Positions 16,623 through 25,370 of a stretch of 64,000 bases of DNA are shown here, piece after piece (position 1 is the stretch's first letter; each line of letters begins with the position of its first letter). The notes below the pieces were generated by a model. That model searched no databases. It worked only from the letters and a program-made list of their open reading frames with translations, and was not told the DNA's origin. Made by a program: the position numbers and the translations under genes. This DNA comes from an uncultured bacterium (GTDB taxonomy: Bacteria > Bacillota > Bacilli > Lactobacillales > Lactobacillaceae), in NCBI GenBank assembly GCA_905214235.1, contig CAJMLF010000002.1:49698-113697 (forward strand), in the 5' to 3' direction.

Positions 16623-17103
16623 GAAATTAACCCTAGCGGCAATGTTGATTGCCCTGTCAATCGTTTTTGGCCGGGTTTTCCTGATTCCATTGCCCTGGAC
16701 CCATGGAAACGTCAACCTTTGTGACGCGCCAATCTTTGTTGGGGCCATGCTCCTGGGACCGTGGTACGGGGGAATAATTGGTGGTAGCGCCGGGATGTTT
16801 CTTGACCTCTTGTCCGGATTCGGTCAGTACGCCCCGTTTTCCTTTGTTGCTCACGGGCTGGAGGGCTTAATTGCCGGCTGGCTGATGCGCTGGCTCCCTA
16901 ACCGCTGGGGACAGCTCCTTGGCTTAATCCTCGGTGTGGCGGTCATGGTCGTCTGCTACTTCTTTGCCGATTCCATTCTTTACTCCTGGAGCACGGGGGC
17001 CCTGGGGGTCATTCCTAATACCCTCCAAGGAGTCGTTGGGGCGGTAGTAGCTGCCTTGTTTGCGCGCCCTTTGAAACGTAATTTGCACCTGTCTTTCAAA
17101 TAA
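16600..17103 (+). CDS. ECF transporter S component, probably for a B6 vitamer
   Basis: 168 hydrophobic residues with about six helices. NLCDAPIFVGAMLLGPWYGGIIGGSAGMFLDLL and PFSFVAHGLEGLIAGWL are typical of ECF substrate-binding subunits (the A-x-x-x-A helix 1 region is LAAMLIALSIVFG). The GTG start at 16600 has GGGAGG at 16585-16590. It overlaps pdxK by 23 bases, so pyridoxine or pyridoxal is the likely vitamin by context. The shared EcfAAT energising module is not in the window. HMP (thiamin precursor) is the main alternative. Confidence 0.75.
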   Translation: MKTQQTTKKLTLAAMLIALSIVFGRVFLIPLPWTHGNVNLCDAPIFVGAMLLGPWYGGIIGGSAGMFLDLLSGFGQYAPFSFVAHGLEGLIAGWLMRWLPNRWGQLLGLILGVAVMVVCYFFADSILYSWSTGALGVIPNTLQGVVGAVVAALFARPLKRNLHLSFK

Positions 17104-17115
17104 GAGAGGAAGATA

Positions 17116-17835
17116 ATGATGAACATATTAATGATTGAAGATAACCATTCTGTTTGCGAAATGATGGCAATGTTTCTTAAAAAGCAGAACTGGTACTATG
17201 AATTTGCTTACGATGGGATCGAGGCGGAAGAAAAGTTTAAGGCCGACCCCGACAAGTGGGATATCATCCTATTAGATCTGAACCTGCCGAAGAAGGATGG
17301 AATGCAGGTTGCTGCCGACATCCGCCGAATCTCATCCACCGTACCATTGATTATGCTGACAGCCCGGGACACGGAAAGTGACCAGGTTCTCGGCCTAGAA
17401 ATTGGGGCAGACGATTACGTCACCAAGCCCTTTAGCGCAATTACCCTAATTGCCCGTATCAAAGCCCTTTACCGGCGGAGCCAGCTCGGTAAGACTACCA
17501 ACGAAGCCCAGCAAGAAGACGATGGTGGCTTTGATGTTCAGACGAAGCACTTCCGGATGAACACCAAGACCCGGGAGGTATACCTCTACGATAAGCAGAT
17601 CACTGACCTGACCCCCAAGGAGTTTGACCTCCTAAAGACTCTGGCCAGCAAGCCCCGCCAGGTTTTCACCCGTGAACAATTGTTACAGCTGGTTTGGGAC
17701 TATGAGTATTACGGGGATGAACGAACCGTTGATGCCCACATCAAGAAGCTCCGTCAAAAACTGGAAGACCTTGGCCCGCAGGTGATTAAGACCGTTTGGG
17801 GAGTAGGCTATAAGTTCGATGATGAAAATAACTAA
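17116..17835 (+). CDS. OmpR/PhoB-family response regulator
   Basis: 239 residues: receiver domain (about 1-118) with the acidic pair near MIEDN, phosphoacceptor in IILLDLNLPKKDG, Thr in MLTARD and Lys in DDYVTKPF; linker; then a winged-helix DNA-binding domain (about 140-235) with LTPKEFDLLKTLASKPRQVFTREQLLQLVW and DERTVDAHIKKLRQKL. It is translated with the histidine kinase, whose start overlaps its last codons. Target genes unknown. Confidence 0.92.
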   Translation: MMNILMIEDNHSVCEMMAMFLKKQNWYYEFAYDGIEAEEKFKADPDKWDIILLDLNLPKKDGMQVAADIRRISSTVPLIMLTARDTESDQVLGLEIGADDYVTKPFSAITLIARIKALYRRSQLGKTTNEAQQEDDGGFDVQTKHFRMNTKTREVYLYDKQITDLTPKEFDLLKTLASKPRQVFTREQLLQLVWDYEYYGDERTVDAHIKKLRQKLEDLGPQVIKTVWGVGYKFDDENN

Positions 17836-19312
17836 AATGAAATTAATGTACCGTTTAATGCTGAGCTTCTTTACGATTATCATGTTGCTGATGATCATCC
17901 TCAGCTTCTCGTTCATTAACGTTACTAACCAGACCCTCTACCATAACGCCTGGTTCCAGTTGCGTAACGATGCCGACAGCCTTGTCCAGGATGCCATCCG
18001 TTACAACCCCGGTGATCACAGCTTTGAGGGCTTTGCCTCACCGGCCTTGAACAGCAACGCTAAGCTCTTGTCCGACCAGAATGTCCACTTTGCGATCTAT
18101 GATGCGACCCACAACCAGGTCTTTGCAAGCAACGGCTTTACCCCCACGATTACCGCTGATAAGTGGGCAAAACTAAAGAAGGGGGAGACCATCTACGTCC
18201 GAATTGCCACGCCCCAACTTTCCCGTAAGGTTGCTGATACCCGCCTTCCGCAGATGACGGAAATCATTCGGCCTTACCGGGTCAAGAATAAGCTGGTCGC
18301 CGTGGTGGCCATTGCGACCTTTGTGTCGTCTATTGAGCAAAACATGCACCAGATCAAAATTAACCTGATTATGGCCCTGCTGGTGGCCGGCCTATTAACC
18401 CTGCTAGCGAGCTACTTCCTTGCCCGCTCAATTACGCGGCGGGTCCGTAACCTCCAGCAGGCGACCGCGCAAGTGGCAAAGGGAAACTACGATGTTCAAC
18501 TGCCGGCTTTGGGGAAGGACGAAATTGGTGACCTTGGCCGGAGCTTCAACCAGATGACGGCCTCACTTAAGGCTTCCCAGGAGGAAATCCACCGGCAAGA
18601 GGAACGGCGCCGCCAGTTTATGGCTAACGCCGCCCATGAGATGCGGACCCCGCTGACGACGATTAACGGGATCCTAGAAGGCCTCCAGTATGACGTCATC
18701 CCGGAAGAGGATAAGAAACACAGTATTGAGCTGATGCAAAACGAAACCAAGCGTTTAATCCGGCTGGTTAACGATAATTTGAACTACGAAAAAATTCGGA
18801 CGAACCAGATTACGATGGAACGCAAGCTGTTCGATGCGTCCGCGGTTTTACAGAACCTGGAGGAACAACTGAGTAAGAAGGCCCAGGCCCAGGGAGATAC
18901 GCTGGACGTTGATGTTGCTAAGGGCCTGTTAGTTTATGCGGACTATGACCGCTTCGTGCAGATCATGTTTAACATCATCCAGAACGCAATTCAGTTCACT
19001 CAGAATGGTCAGATTAAGATTCGCGGGAAGCAAGTCGCAAACGGTACCCAATTTACCGTTCAAGATAACGGAATTGGGATGACCCCTGAACAGCTGGAAA
19101 ACATTTGGGAACGTTACTACAAGGCCGATCGTTCCCGAATGAATACGAAGTACGGCGAATCAGGCCTTGGTTTGGCGATTGTGCACCGTCTTGTTCAACT
19201 CCACGGGGGGAAGATTACCGCCCAAAGTGAGTACGGAAAAGGTAGCACCTTTACCGTCTATTTCCCTGACGAAAAGACAGCCCTTAACAGTAAAAAAGAG
19301 GCCAATGATTAG
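17819..19312 (+). CDS. Membrane sensor histidine kinase
   Basis: 497 residues. Helix 1 (about 11-33), an extracytoplasmic sensor region of about 145 residues, helix 2 (about 178-200), HAMP (about 200-255), then HisKA with FMANAAHEMRTPLTTI (His273 is the phosphorylation site) and HATPase_c with NAIQFTQNG (N box), DNGIGM (G1) and GESGLGLAIVHRL (G2). Partner of the preceding regulator with 17 bases overlap. The signal is unknown; no known ligand domain is obvious in the sensor part. Confidence 0.92.
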   Translation: MMKITKMKLMYRLMLSFFTIIMLLMIILSFSFINVTNQTLYHNAWFQLRNDADSLVQDAIRYNPGDHSFEGFASPALNSNAKLLSDQNVHFAIYDATHNQVFASNGFTPTITADKWAKLKKGETIYVRIATPQLSRKVADTRLPQMTEIIRPYRVKNKLVAVVAIATFVSSIEQNMHQIKINLIMALLVAGLLTLLASYFLARSITRRVRNLQQATAQVAKGNYDVQLPALGKDEIGDLGRSFNQMTASLKASQEEIHRQEERRRQFMANAAHEMRTPLTTINGILEGLQYDVIPEEDKKHSIELMQNETKRLIRLVNDNLNYEKIRTNQITMERKLFDASAVLQNLEEQLSKKAQAQGDTLDVDVAKGLLVYADYDRFVQIMFNIIQNAIQFTQNGQIKIRGKQVANGTQFTVQDNGIGMTPEQLENIWERYYKADRSRMNTKYGESGLGLAIVHRLVQLHGGKITAQSEYGKGSTFTVYFPDEKTALNSKKEAND

Positions 19313-19402
19313 TAAATCTTTACGATCAAGACCAATTTTTTATAAAGCACTTACTTATTAATAGTACCAACCGGTTAACATGGTAGACCAAAAAAATAGG
19401 GG

Positions 19403-19431
19403 TTGTGCAAGCGTTTCCAGTATGATAAATT
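19403..19431 (+). promoter_or_regulatory. Promoter of the GRP sugar transporter with cre site
   Basis: TTGTGC (19403-19408), 17 bases, TAAATT (19426-19431). TGCAAGCGTTTCCA (19406-19419) matches the CcpA cre consensus at all but one position and overlaps the -35 and spacer, which predicts catabolite repression. Confidence 0.55.
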
Positions 19432-19467
19432 ATCTCTTTGTAGATTGATTGATAGGAGAGAATTGTT

Positions 19468-20358
19468 ATGTTTCTAAGCTATTTACTCGCATTGGTCCCG
19501 GCCGTTGGTTGGGGGATCATGCCATTAATTACTGGGAAGGTCGGCGGTTCCACCGTCAACCAGACATTTGGAATTGGGGCCGGTGCCACCATTATTGGCT
19601 TGCTGGCCTTTGCGATTGCTCACTTGACGGGGAACCCGGACGCAGTGATCGTTAGTGCCCGTGGCTTTTGGATTTCCGTCCTCTGTGGGGCCCTGTGGTC
19701 GACTGGTCAAATTGGTCAGTTCGTTTCCTTTAAGCGGATGGGGGTTTCAAACACCATCCCGCTTTCCACGGTGTTCCAGTTGATTGGTAATTCCCTGATT
19801 GGGGTAATTATCTTTGGTGAATGGCACAGTTCCACTGCCCGCCTGATTGGTTTTGGGGCCCTGGTAATTGTTATCATTGGTGCCTTGATGACGTCCGTAA
19901 CCGACCAAAGTAGCGGGAAAAAGATTACCATTCAAAACTTCTTCTTCCTGCTGATTACGACCTTTGGTTACTGGGTTTACTCCGCCTTTCCTAAGATTCC
20001 ATGGTTGGCAAACGAAAAGTCACTGGGGATCTTCCTTCCGGAAATGCTGGGTATCCTGTTAGGGTCCGTTATTTACACCATTGCTTCTGGAAACATTTCC
20101 GCTTTTAAGCAGCGTGAACAATACCTCAACATCTTTGGGGGCCTTTCTTGGGGTGTTGCTGCCCTGGCATACATTTTTGCAGGACGGGCCTTCGGGGTCA
20201 ACGTTGCCTTTGTTTTCACCCAGTTAAACGTGGTGATTGCAACAATCGGTGGGGTCTTCGTTCTGCATGAACAAAAGACCCATCGTGAAATGGGCTTTAC
20301 GATTGCCGGGATCGTCTTCATCGTTGCCGGTAGTATCTTAACCGCATTTGCCCACTAA
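19468..20358 (+). CDS. GRP-family sugar uptake protein (GlcU/RbsU-like)
   Basis: 296 residues with ten predicted helices, the two-fold repeated design of the glucose/ribose porter (GRP) branch of the drug/metabolite superfamily: SYLLALVPAVGWGIMPLITGKVGG at the start, ALWSTGQIGQFVSFKRMGVSNTIPLSTVFQLIGNSLIGV in the middle. Family members take up glucose or ribose with protons. GATAGGAGAG lies upstream of the ATG. A cre site overlaps its promoter. The pgi gene 850 bases downstream makes glucose a reasonable substrate. Confidence 0.85.
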   Translation: MFLSYLLALVPAVGWGIMPLITGKVGGSTVNQTFGIGAGATIIGLLAFAIAHLTGNPDAVIVSARGFWISVLCGALWSTGQIGQFVSFKRMGVSNTIPLSTVFQLIGNSLIGVIIFGEWHSSTARLIGFGALVIVIIGALMTSVTDQSSGKKITIQNFFFLLITTFGYWVYSAFPKIPWLANEKSLGIFLPEMLGILLGSVIYTIASGNISAFKQREQYLNIFGGLSWGVAALAYIFAGRAFGVNVAFVFTQLNVVIATIGGVFVLHEQKTHREMGFTIAGIVFIVAGSILTAFAH

Positions 20359-20408
20359 AGAACACGCTATACTGTAAAGTTAATCTGTAGCGGATAATAT
20401 TTGTAAAC

Positions 20409-20451
20409 AAAAACGAGGATGAGAAGCTATCGCTTTCCCATCCTCGTTTTT
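20409..20451. terminator. Bidirectional terminator between the GRP gene and maa
   Basis: Perfect 13-bp stem AAAAACGAGGATG (20409-20421) / CATCCTCGTTTTT (20439-20451). Confidence 0.9.
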
Positions 20452-20454
20452 CCA

Positions 20455-21068
20455 TTAGTAAGGATAATTCTTCATCCGGTCGGCCGCGGTAATCTGCCGC
20501 ACGGCCTTTGCAGGGACCCCGAGAACCAAGGAGTTGGCCGGCATGTCGTGGGTAACTACCGCCCCGGCGCCAATTACGCAACCGTCACAATTGTCACTCC
20601 TGGGCAAACGGTAACGTTGGAAGCAAGCCAGCAGTTGTTGCCAATTGTCACCGGCTTACCGAATTCGATATCGGTAACCTGGCCATTGTCCTGCTTGCGG
20701 ATGTTGCGTTGTGAGTAGGGCAGGGGGTGCATGGCGGTGACGATGGAAACGTTTGGTCCACACATGACGTTATCGCCGATTTTAACCGGGCAGGTATCAA
20801 GGATTGTCAGGTTGAAGTTAGCATAAAAGTTTTTACCGAGGGTGGTAAAGCGGCCGTAGTCGACGTGAATGGGGCCCTGCAAAAAGACGCCTTCCTGGTG
20901 GTCAGGAAAGAGGCGGTCCATAATCACGTGGCGTTCCACCGTGTCCTCATCGGCGGTCAGGTTGTAGTCCCGGCAGAGACGGTGGGCAAGTTGCGCAAAC
21001 TGGTTTAGCTCGGCAGTGTCCGGGCAGTAGGGCTTGCCCGCGAGCATATCTTTAGTATTTTGTTCCAT
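20455..21068 (-). pseudogene. maa: Maltose O-acetyltransferase-like gene with a frameshift
   Basis: Left-handed beta-helix (hexapeptide) acetyltransferase of the Maa/LacA/NodL group. Frame 1 from ATG 21068 reads MEQNTKDMLAGKPYCPDTAE through the active region VMCGPNVSIVTAMHPLPYSQR to NNCWLASNVTVCPGVTI, then meets a stop at 20574. The remaining family sequence (DGCVIGAGAVVTHDMPANSL, then GVPAKAVRQITAADRMKNYPY) is intact in the next frame to the stop at 20455-20457. One base missing near 20588 (ATTGTGAC where ATTGGTGAC would restore the frame) explains it. Either a true frameshift or a sequencing error. The enzyme would acetylate sugars with acetyl-CoA. Confidence 0.85.
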
Positions 21069-21093
21069 TAAAAATCACTCCTTTGATAATTCT

Positions 21094-21122
21094 ATTATCA
21101 CAAATAATGTAAACGCTTGCAA
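21094..21122 (-). promoter_or_regulatory. maa promoter overlapped by a perfect cre site
   Basis: On the minus strand TTGCAA (21122-21117), 17 bases, GATAAT (21099-21094). TGTAAACGCTTGCA at 21108-21121 matches the cre consensus at every position and covers the -35 and upper spacer, predicting CcpA repression. Confidence 0.7.
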
Positions 21123-21137
21123 CAAGTGTTCAAAGGA

Positions 21138-21166
21138 TTGAAACCGGCTTCGTAATTCGCTATTAT
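21138..21166 (+). promoter_or_regulatory. pgi promoter
   Basis: TTGAAA (21138-21143), exactly 17 bases, TATTAT (21161-21166). Confidence 0.75.
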
Positions 21167-21209
21167 TTAGTGGTGAAGTATTTTTTAATTTAAGAAAGAG
21201 GCTCTGAAA

Positions 21210-22568
21210 ATGACAACAGTAAAATTTGACAGTAGTGCCTTAAAACAATTTGTTCACGACAACGAATTAGGTGAAATGCAGGCAATGGTCAACGCTGCTA
21301 ACGACGAACTCCGCAACGGGACCGGCGCTGGAGCGGACTTCCGTGACTGGCTCCACTTGCCAACCGAATACGACAAGGACGAATTCGCCCGGATCAAGGC
21401 CGCAGCCAAGAAGATCCAATCTGACTCCGACATCTTAGTCGTCATCGGAATCGGGGGTTCCTACCTCGGTGCCCAAATGGCTATCGACTTCTTGCACAAC
21501 ACCTTCTACCAGGCCCAAAGCGCCAAGGACCGCAAGTACCCACTGGTAATCTTTGCCGGTAACTCCCTGAGCTCTACCTACGTTCACGACCTCTTACAGC
21601 TGATCGGCGACAAGGACTTCTCCGTCAACGTTGTTTCCAAGTCTGGGACAACCACGGAACCATCAATCGCCTTCCGGATCTTCAAGAAGAAGCTGATTGA
21701 AAAGTACGGCCTGGAAGAAGCTAACAAGCGGATCTACGCTACGACCGATAAGGCCAAGGGTGCTTTGAAGACCGAAGCTGACGCTAACGGCTACGAATCA
21801 TTCGTCATTCCGGACGGCGTCGGTGGTCGTTATTCCGTTCTTTGCCCAGTGGGCCTCCTGCCAATCGCCGCATCTGGTGCCGATATTGACAAGTTGATGG
21901 AAGGGGCTGCCCAAGCCGAAAAGGATTACGTTGACCCTGACCTGACTAAGAACGAGGCTTACCAATACGCTGCTTACCGGAACATTCTCTACCGGAAGGG
22001 GTACGAAACTGAGCTTCTCGAAAACTACGAACCAAACATGCGGATGTTTGCCGAATGGTGGAAGCAATTAGCCGGTGAATCCGAAGGTAAGGACCAGAAG
22101 GGAATCTACCCATCCAGCGCCAACTTCACTACCGACCTCCACTCCCTGGGGCAATACATTCAAGAAGGTCGCCGCTTCCTGATGGAAACCGTTGTTAAGT
22201 TGGACAAGCCCAACTTTGATGTTGAGATTCCTAGTGAAGACGACAACCTGGATGGCCTGAAGTACCTGGAAGGTAAGACAATGGACTTCGCCAACACGAA
22301 GGCCTACGAAGCCGTAGTCGCTGCCCACACCGCTGGTGGTGTTCCGGTAATGACGGTCCACATTCCAGAAGAAAATGAATACACCCTCGGTTACCTGATC
22401 TACTTCTTTGAGGTGGCCATGGGTATCTCCGGTTACCTGAACGGGATTAACCCATTCAACCAACCCGGGGTTGAGGCTTACAAGACCAACATGTTTGGCT
22501 TGCTGGGCAAGCCCGGCTACGAAGAAGTCGGTAAGAAATTACGGGCAGAAATGGAAAAGAACGAATAA
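21210..22568 (+). CDS. pgi: Glucose-6-phosphate isomerase
   Basis: Interconverts glucose-6-phosphate and fructose-6-phosphate. 452 residues, the short Firmicutes form. Motifs: [14 protein letters not shown] and [16 protein letters not shown] for phosphate binding, [16 protein letters not shown] (PGI signature 1), and [32 protein letters not shown] (signature 2). In a heterofermenter it mainly feeds fructose-6-phosphate into glmS and cell-wall synthesis or takes fructose into the phosphoketolase path. AAAGAGG-type ribosome site. Ends in a compact terminator at 22577-22600. Confidence 0.97.
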   Translation: MTTVKFDSSALKQFVHDNELGEMQAMVNAANDELRNGTGAGADFRDWLHLPTEYDKDEFARIKAAAKKIQSDSDILVVIGIGGSYLGAQMAIDFLHNTFYQAQSAKDRKYPLVIFAGNSLSSTYVHDLLQLIGDKDFSVNVVSKSGTTTEPSIAFRIFKKKLIEKYGLEEANKRIYATTDKAKGALKTEADANGYESFVIPDGVGGRYSVLCPVGLLPIAASGADIDKLMEGAAQAEKDYVDPDLTKNEAYQYAAYRNILYRKGYETELLENYEPNMRMFAEWWKQLAGESEGKDQKGIYPSSANFTTDLHSLGQYIQEGRRFLMETVVKLDKPNFDVEIPSEDDNLDGLKYLEGKTMDFANTKAYEAVVAAHTAGGVPVMTVHIPEENEYTLGYLIYFFEVAMGISGYLNGINPFNQPGVEAYKTNMFGLLGKPGYEEVGKKLRAEMEKNE

Positions 22569-22576
22569 GATTGATT

Positions 22577-22600
22577 GAGGCGGTGAAACGCCTCTTTTTT
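22577..22600 (+). terminator. pgi terminator
   Basis: GAGGCG (22577-22582) / CGCCTC (22589-22594), then TTTTTT. Confidence 0.85.
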
Positions 22601-22604
22601 AATT

Positions 22605-22811
22605 ATGGGAAAAAACGAAATCATTAAAAACCGTCAGATAATCCAACGACGGTTAGTGGCCTGGATTGTCTTAACCATCTGCTTTCAAATCATTGCCGCA
22701 ATCACCTCCTGGTTAATTGTACAAATTATTGCCTGGCTATCAGCGGGGTACTGCGTCATTTTAATCATCCTCTATTGCTATTTGGAGTGGCGACTGCTTC
22801 ATTTGCAGTGA
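22605..22811 (+). CDS. Small two-helix membrane protein, 68 residues
   Basis: MGKNEIIKNRQIIQRR, then two hydrophobic segments (about 18-39 and 42-63) joined by a very short turn. No family recognised. The ATG comes only four bases after the pgi terminator and has no visible Shine-Dalgarno sequence, so expression is doubtful; it would have to be leaderless or use another promoter. Codon use looks coding. Confidence 0.4.
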   Translation: MGKNEIIKNRQIIQRRLVAWIVLTICFQIIAAITSWLIVQIIAWLSAGYCVILIILYCYLEWRLLHLQ

Positions 22812-22821
22812 TTAGCCACGT

Positions 22822-22829
22822 GTTATAAT
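22822..22829 (+). promoter_or_regulatory. Extended -10 of the first ROK regulator
   Basis: TGTTATAAT (TG at 22821-22822, TATAAT at 22824-22829), about 43 bases before the ATG. Confidence 0.45.
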
Positions 22830-22871
22830 AGATTTAATGGATTAATCTAGGTAGAGTTAGGAAAGTATTAT

Positions 22872-24050
22872 ATGACAATTGATCACCGTAATTTATCACG
22901 AATTTACAACCGCAAACTAGTTTTACAACAGCTTTTTAACAATAAGGAGACCTCCCGAGCAGAGATTGCCCGCCAATTACACCTAAACAAGTCGACAGTT
23001 TCCTCAATCTATAGTGAACTGGATGATGAGGGCTTTATTGAAGAAGTCCGCCAGGGGGAATCGACCAGCAATGGTGGCCGGAAGCCGCACCTGGTTCGGT
23101 TAAATCACAACTATGGCTTTGTTGCCAGCTTTAGTATTGGGACATCATACATGGCCTCCATGTTCAACTACACGAACGGGGAGATCATCCAGTATAACCG
23201 TCAGCCAATCGAGCAGTTTGATATTCTGAACATCATGCAAATGATTAAGAAGGAAATCAAAAAGATGCAAAAAGTTGACCAGACGGGACATGGCCTTCTG
23301 GCAATTGGCTTTTCTATCCACGGGATTGTTTACCAAAACAAGGTCCTAGATTCGCCATTCCTGGAACTGGACGGGATTGACTTGCAAGAATACTTCGAGA
23401 AGGAATTCGCGGTCCCGGTTGTCCTGGAAAACGAGGCCAACCTAGCCGCCGTCTTTGAGAAGGACTACTATGCGGCCGACAATATTTCTGACCTGATTAC
23501 CATTAGTATCCACCGGGGAATTGGGGTCGGTGTTATCGCCAACGGTAGCCTGTACCGGGGAAACCGGGGAATGGCTGGTGAAATTGGCCGGACCTTGATG
23601 AATGACCATGCTGGTAATGGTCATAAGTTAGTGAAAGTCGAATCACTCTGTTCAGAGGATGCCATTATTAACCAGGTCAAGGAGGTCAAGGGCCTCAAGG
23701 AAATCGACAGCGACCAGCTTGTTAAACTTTACCACTACGATAGTCAGGTGCTGCGTATCTTTGACCATGCGATGGAACTGATTGCGGAAGCCTCATACAA
23801 CGCCATCGTGTCCTTTGGCCCGCAAGAAGTTTACTTTAACTCCACCTTGTTTGAAGATATTCCGGAACTGTTTAAACAGGTTCAGGAAAAGCTCATTGAG
23901 ATGGGGGCCTTTTCACCAATCAAAATGATTAAGGGCGCCCGGATGGCCTCGCTTTTGGGGGCCAGTTCGTTGGCAATTCATCAAGCGCTGGATCTAGAAG
24001 ATTTCCAGTTGAAGCTTCAATGGCCAAACGAAGTCGAAAATATTGACTAA
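22872..24050 (+). CDS. ROK-family transcriptional repressor (regulator 1 of 3)
   Basis: 392 residues. N-terminal winged helix-turn-helix (TSRAEIARQLHLNKSTVSSIYSELDDEGFIEEV, about 30-62) followed by a ROK sugar-binding domain: GRKPHLVRLN, then VLENEANLAAVFEKDY and ISIHRGIGVGVIANGSLYRGNRGMAGEIG. The HTH fusion makes it an XylR/NagC-type repressor that leaves DNA on binding a sugar. It is more diverged from the other two ROK regulators of the island than they are from each other. It opens the carbohydrate island; its own targets are uncertain. Confidence 0.88.
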   Translation: MTIDHRNLSRIYNRKLVLQQLFNNKETSRAEIARQLHLNKSTVSSIYSELDDEGFIEEVRQGESTSNGGRKPHLVRLNHNYGFVASFSIGTSYMASMFNYTNGEIIQYNRQPIEQFDILNIMQMIKKEIKKMQKVDQTGHGLLAIGFSIHGIVYQNKVLDSPFLELDGIDLQEYFEKEFAVPVVLENEANLAAVFEKDYYAADNISDLITISIHRGIGVGVIANGSLYRGNRGMAGEIGRTLMNDHAGNGHKLVKVESLCSEDAIINQVKEVKGLKEIDSDQLVKLYHYDSQVLRIFDHAMELIAEASYNAIVSFGPQEVYFNSTLFEDIPELFKQVQEKLIEMGAFSPIKMIKGARMASLLGASSLAIHQALDLEDFQLKLQWPNEVENID

Positions 24051-24062
24051 TAGTAAAGTAAA

Positions 24063-24115
24063 GGACCCAAAGCCCTCGGAAATTTCCCGGAGAGATAAGG
24101 GTCCGTTTCTTTTGT
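24063..24115 (+). terminator. Terminator after ROK regulator 1
   Basis: GGACCC (24063-24068) / GGGTCC (24099-24104) with an inner stem and a TTTCTTTT tail. Confidence 0.6.
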
Positions 24116-24120
24116 TTAGG

Positions 24121-25290
24121 TTAACCGACTGAAGTTGTCCATTTAAAGTCTAGGTCCCGATCAGGTAGTCCAATTACTTGGCGAATGATCATTGCGGCTG
24201 CGCCTAGGAGAGAAACATAACGGGAGCCGCTTATGACTGAAACAGGAATAGTAACCGCGTGTTGCTGAGCAGTATTTTTAATTTTTGTGATAAGCTGAGG
24301 AATGAGCTCAATCAATGGGGAATTGATGAATATTTCTTCCGGCCCGTACAGCATCTGCAAATCAAACAACAGTTGACCTGTGACTTCCGCAAAAGAAGTT
24401 ATAACACGGTCAACCTTAGGTCCGCCCGTAGCAACCACCCGTTTTAAAGTCGAGTAGTCTGCGTGTGGGTTAATACCAGCGGCTTTAGTGATTTCTGCCT
24501 GAAGATGGTCAACAGACAAGTAGTCACCAATCTCTTGAAATTGCCCCGTCAAATTAGGTACCTTGACGCTTCCTAACTCACCGGTTTTTCCCTGAAAGCC
24601 ACTGAAGAGGTGGTGGTTGGCAACTACTCCGATCCCAGGACCCCGGTGGATGCTTAAAACAATAAAGTTAGCTGGACTGACATGGCGGGCATAATCACGT
24701 TCGTAAATGGCGGTCAGGTTAGCCTCATTTCCGACAATAACGGGAACGTGGTAGTGGTTGGTAAAATACTGTTGGAAGTCGATTCCATTCATAGGGTAAT
24801 AAGGTGAATGGGTAACTTTGTTGTGGTCGACGATTGCGTGGATCGATATACTGATGCCAAGCAAACCGTGTGTCGTATCGTGTCGACTAGCTGCCTTGTG
24901 AAGCTGACGATTAATCAGTTCCATGACAGTAATAATATCTTGACCACAGGTATCGAAGCGCTGAAAACTGATTTCTTTGCCGTTTACGTAAAGAAACATT
25001 GTATAGAGGTGGGCATAGGTAATATTGAAGCAGGCAACATAACCGTAGTGTCCATTGAAAGTGTACAGTTCGGGCTTCCGACCACCTACAGTGGTTGACT
25101 TTCCATGGCCCAGGTGGTGGATGTAACCCTGAGTGTCAAGTTCATCGAACAAAGAGGAAATTGTCGACCGGTGAAGACCCGTGTACCGAGCAATATCTGC
25201 CCGCGAAATCGCCTGGTGGTTAAACAGTTGCTGCTTAACAGCGCTAAGGTTAATACGACGGGTAGGACTGTGATTGATTAAATAATCCAT
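24121..25290 (-). CDS. xylR: ROK-family XylR-like repressor (regulator 2 of 3)
   Basis: 390 residues from ATG 25290 (GAAAGGAATC just upstream; an in-frame TTG at 25305 is less likely). HTH: AISRADIARYTGLHRSTISSLFDELDTQGYIHHLG; ROK body: GGRKPELYTFNGHYGYVACFNITY, then IVGNEANLTAIYERDY and LSIHRGPGIGVVANHHLFSGFQGKTGELGS. Very similar to the regulator at 39812-40966 next to xylA, so both probably read xylose or a related xyloside. It lies directly downstream of the alpha-xylosidase gene on the same strand and may be co-transcribed with it. A 15-bp hairpin sits in its leader. Confidence 0.88.
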   Translation of the reverse strand: MDYLINHSPTRRINLSAVKQQLFNHQAISRADIARYTGLHRSTISSLFDELDTQGYIHHLGHGKSTTVGGRKPELYTFNGHYGYVACFNITYAHLYTMFLYVNGKEISFQRFDTCGQDIITVMELINRQLHKAASRHDTTHGLLGISISIHAIVDHNKVTHSPYYPMNGIDFQQYFTNHYHVPVIVGNEANLTAIYERDYARHVSPANFIVLSIHRGPGIGVVANHHLFSGFQGKTGELGSVKVPNLTGQFQEIGDYLSVDHLQAEITKAAGINPHADYSTLKRVVATGGPKVDRVITSFAEVTGQLLFDLQMLYGPEEIFINSPLIELIPQLITKIKNTAQQHAVTIPVSVISGSRYVSLLGAAAMIIRQVIGLPDRDLDFKWTTSVG

Positions 25291-25308
25291 AATGATTCCT
25301 TTCAAAGT

Positions 25309-25344
25309 AAGGAGCTGGGAAAATTTTGCTTTTCCCAGCTCCTT
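25309..25344 (-). other. Long hairpin between the alpha-xylosidase gene and xylR
   Basis: Perfect 15-bp stem AAGGAGCTGGGAAAA (25309-25323) / TTTTCCCAGCTCCTT (25330-25344). On the minus strand there is no T-tract after it, and the ribosome site of the regulator follows at once. It may attenuate or protect the mRNA rather than terminate fully. Confidence 0.55.
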
Positions 25345-25370
25345 AGTTGTTTTTAAACGTGATGACTATA

